Shown in pieces: positions 62,356 through 64,000 of a DNA stretch of 64,000 nucleotides. Where the stretch lies: assembly GCA_030622545.1 (NCBI GenBank), contig JAUXGA010000006.1, positions 1 through 64,000 of the forward strand. The letters run 5' to 3'. Both the position numbers and the translations under genes were made by a program. This DNA is from a bacterium. GTDB taxonomy: Bacteria; Electryoneota; RPQS01; DYHQ01. The notes beneath the pieces were generated by a model. That model searched no databases. It was not told the DNA's origin and saw only the letters and a list, made by a program, of their open reading frames with translations. Positions within the stretch are counted from its first letter, which is position 1. Each line of letters begins with the position of its first letter.

Positions 62356-62951
62356 GAGCCTATCTCGAAATAACTTTTCGCCAGACGATGTGTGGGCAAG
62401 CGAAGCAAAGCAGCACATAGTGGGCACGGACGGTTTTCTCGAAACGCACAAGGATTTTGCGGAAGCGGTTCAGCCAACTATGACAGACTTCCACGACCCA
62501 GCGGCGGGGAACATAGTCCGGATCATGTTTTTTGAGTCAGCGCTGGTGATGTTGGGTCTGGATACAGGGCTGATAGCCGTTGGCAATCATCAGATACCAT
62601 GCGTCGTAGCCGATATATCCGGCGTCGGCCCACTCCAGGAAGCGGCGATGAATCGTGGACGACGATCCGAACTGGCTGGGGACAGCGTTCCACTGGCAAC
62701 CGGTTCGCAGAACATAAAAGATCCCGGACAGAATCAATCGATCGTCAGCGCGCTTGCGTCCTCCTCCCGGCTTGCGGAGATAGGCCTTGTGAGGGTCGCG
62801 TCGCGGGGGCGGAATCAACCGTTCGGCCTGCGCCCAAAACTCGTCCGACAATACCCAAGACTTTCTGGCCACACACCCTCCATAATGATGTGTGGCCACT
62901 AAGATACGAAAATCCACTCCTCCCTGTCAAGAACCATTTTGGGATAGGTTC
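62356..62951 (-). mobile_element. Internally deleted IS5-family (IS427-like) insertion sequence
   Basis: A 596-bp element flanked by a TA duplication (62354-62355 and 62952-62953). Terminal inverted repeats are GAGCCTATCTCGAAAT on the left and, read inward from the right, GAACCTATCCCAAAAT. Full IS427-type elements are about 800-900 bp, so the middle, including part of the DDE catalytic region, is missing. Only non-autonomous movement would be possible. Confidence 0.8.
62360..62917 (-). pseudogene. Broken IS5-family transposase
   Basis: The N-terminal part reads RKSWVLSDEFWAQAERLIPP and ILSGIFYVLRTGCQWNAVPS (the DUF4096-type start). After QTQHHQR an in-frame TGA lies at 62537-62539. The same frame then continues with DPDYVPRRWVVEVCHSWLNR and ends HIVWRKVISR. 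With the stop and the missing central section, about 185 codons remain of a normal ~250-270. Confidence 0.8.
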
Positions 62952-62975
62952 TAAGGGCGGTAATCGGAAATTTCT

Positions 62976-64000
62976 TTACTCATACCATGAAACAACCAAC
63001 GGATTTTCAGAACCCTCTTGCTGAAGAACGGTAAGAGCCCTCTCAATCGCTTCACGACCGAAGTAAATTTCGCTCTTATTTTTCTTGCCTTTCCAAGTGC
63101 TTGAGGCTTGCGTAAGAAGTGTAACTCCTCCGATAATTTTATTTTCAATTGTCTTGATTTTATCTACGATAAGGATTCCTCTAAATCGTCCTTCTTTAAG
63201 CTTTTCCATTTGAGCATTAGTTTGAGAGTTGTGAACCACGAGAATTCCCCAGCTTTCCCTAAAGTCAATGTTATTCCACTTTCCCCCCGAAGGAAGTTCC
63301 ACGTAAGTGAGAGCTTGCAACGGCCATGTTAAGTTTGCCGGATCAGTGACATACTGGCTTCCGTCAACGCCGCTCTGCGCGATCTCCTTCAATCGTCCCT
63401 CCGGGAAACCCGCCTCTTCTCCACCAAAAACCTTATCAGGTGTATCAGGAAATCCGTTTGGCCATACAGCCTCTTCTTCGACGATACATGAAGTATAGTG
63501 TTCTTCCGGCTCATGATCCTCTTCCCCGCATGTTCCACCGATTTTCGATTTCTTCTTTGCCTCGAATGTCTCGATGGTACTTACCGCCAAGGTGCCGGTT
63601 TCCGCAATGAAACCTCCTTCCATATCATGATTTCGCCCATCAATGATAAGGTCTTTTTCCACAGTAAGCTTGCATTGCGCAACAACAGCGGCTCGCATAT
63701 CAAAAGATAGGCTGCTTGCTGAAAGATTGACAATCGCTTCCACGACAGCCGTGTCTTTTCCCGGCACATAACCTCGAGCGATAATCTTAATACGATTTTC
63801 GGTGAGAGCAAACGTATCCAAGGAAACCCGCGTCGAAAAAAGCGGCACATTCGATACTTCCTGCAGCTCCTCGCCGCGAGCAAGTGCACCGATGGCCATA
63901 TTCGCCACGCTGATGGCATTGCTTCGAGCACAGGTGCGATCATGTTGATCCACACAGCGACCAATGAACGCAACACTCACGCGATTCATTGCAAGCAATG
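62976..64000 (-). CDS. PilX-like/pilin-associated protein (5-prime end outside the window)
   Basis: At least 340 residues on the minus strand. The frame reaches the window edge, so the true start and the expected N-terminal prepilin-type helix lie outside. RSNAISVANMAIGALARGE near the start resembles the post-helix segment of PilX-type minor pilins. The later stretch WGILVVHNSQTNAQMEKL, FRGILIVDKIKTIE, NKIIGGVTLL matches the parallel-strand region common in such proteins. Several cysteines cluster in its middle. The assignment is from pattern only. Confidence 0.5.
   Translation of the reverse strand, partial: LLAMNRVSVAFIGRCVDQHDRTCARSNAISVANMAIGALARGEELQEVSNVPLFSTRVSLDTFALTENRIKIIARGYVPGKDTAVVEAIVNLSASSLSFDMRAAVVAQCKLTVEKDLIIDGRNHDMEGGFIAETGTLAVSTIETFEAKKKSKIGGTCGEEDHEPEEHYTSCIVEEEAVWPNGFPDTPDKVFGGEEAGFPEGRLKEIAQSGVDGSQYVTDPANLTWPLQALTYVELPSGGKWNNIDFRESWGILVVHNSQTNAQMEKLKEGRFRGILIVDKIKTIENKIIGGVTLLTQASSTWKGKKNKSEIYFGREAIERALTVLQQEGSENPLVVSWYE

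Noticed and set aside
62390-62902. 170-residue plus-strand frame
   Set aside because: Antisense to the IS5 transposase remnant.

Overview
The window reads as chromosomal DNA of a Gram-negative (diderm) bacterium of the FCB superphylum or a related candidate phylum (KSB1, Zixibacteria, Latescibacteria or Marinimicrobia-like). I infer this from three secreted proteins with a C-terminal YPNPF-type sorting domain ending in a basic or acidic tail (4599, 19729, 35254), two PorV/PorQ-like outer-membrane proteins (9059, 13636), LpxK, a LolC/E permease and a patatin-BamA fusion. Coding density is high and nearly all genes are on the + strand. I saw no rRNA, tRNA or CRISPR array.

Layout. 385-6128: rpe, an MBL-fold hydrolase, a Xer recombinase, a site-2 protease, PBP4 and a secreted beta-propeller protein. 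6307-8963: the preTA pair (NAD-dependent dihydropyrimidine dehydrogenase). 9059-14562: two PorV-like proteins enclosing an A+T-rich, apparently acquired gene that fuses a TcmP-like domain to a radical SAM domain, an array of hairpins and a nitronate monooxygenase-like enzyme. 14590-14764: a promoter, a compact structured transcript and a terminator. 14911-18344: class V aminotransferase, a broken secreted-protein gene, serA, and prfB with its programmed +1 frameshift. 18381-19550: a TIR/deoxyribosyltransferase-like protein with a beta-sandwich tail. 19729-31203: subtilase, alr, lysS, an orphan HicB-like protein, a LolC/E permease, glycan genes, DUF2752, TM2, nfo and a metal permease with an HMA domain. 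31248-44169: glycosyltransferases, patatin-BamA, aldo/keto reductase, DUF5020, lpxK, an unusual Hsp20 behind a perfect sigma-54 promoter, and a flippase. 44734-51623: a zinc-ribbon protein, a DRTGG protein, a PEPCK(ATP)-like kinase, an SPFH protein and an aspartate aminotransferase fused to an HprK-like P-loop domain. 51650-60208: hutH, a fused aconitase-type hydratase, a citD-citE fusion, citF and pta, which together form a citrate/acetate carbon module. 60376-62190: a KamA-family radical SAM protein. The right end holds a deletion derivative of an IS5-type element and a PilX-like gene cut by the window edge.

The most unusual feature outside the genes is a dispersed family of intergenic hairpins. 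The outer ends are nearly constant (TTCCGG on one side, CGGCG plus a purine on the other). The inner stem changes from copy to copy while staying base-paired. Long versions (about 75 nt) occur at 151, 6204, 8971, 53283, 60249 and 62263. Short versions occur at 6130, 12215, 12335, 14773, 19599 and 62228. A separate 23-nt repeat occurs at 6173, 31214 and 40561. The best protein candidates for undescribed biology are the TcmP-radical SAM fusion, the TIR-like/beta-sandwich protein and the aminotransferase-HprK fusion with its DRTGG/PEPCK-like/SPFH neighbours.
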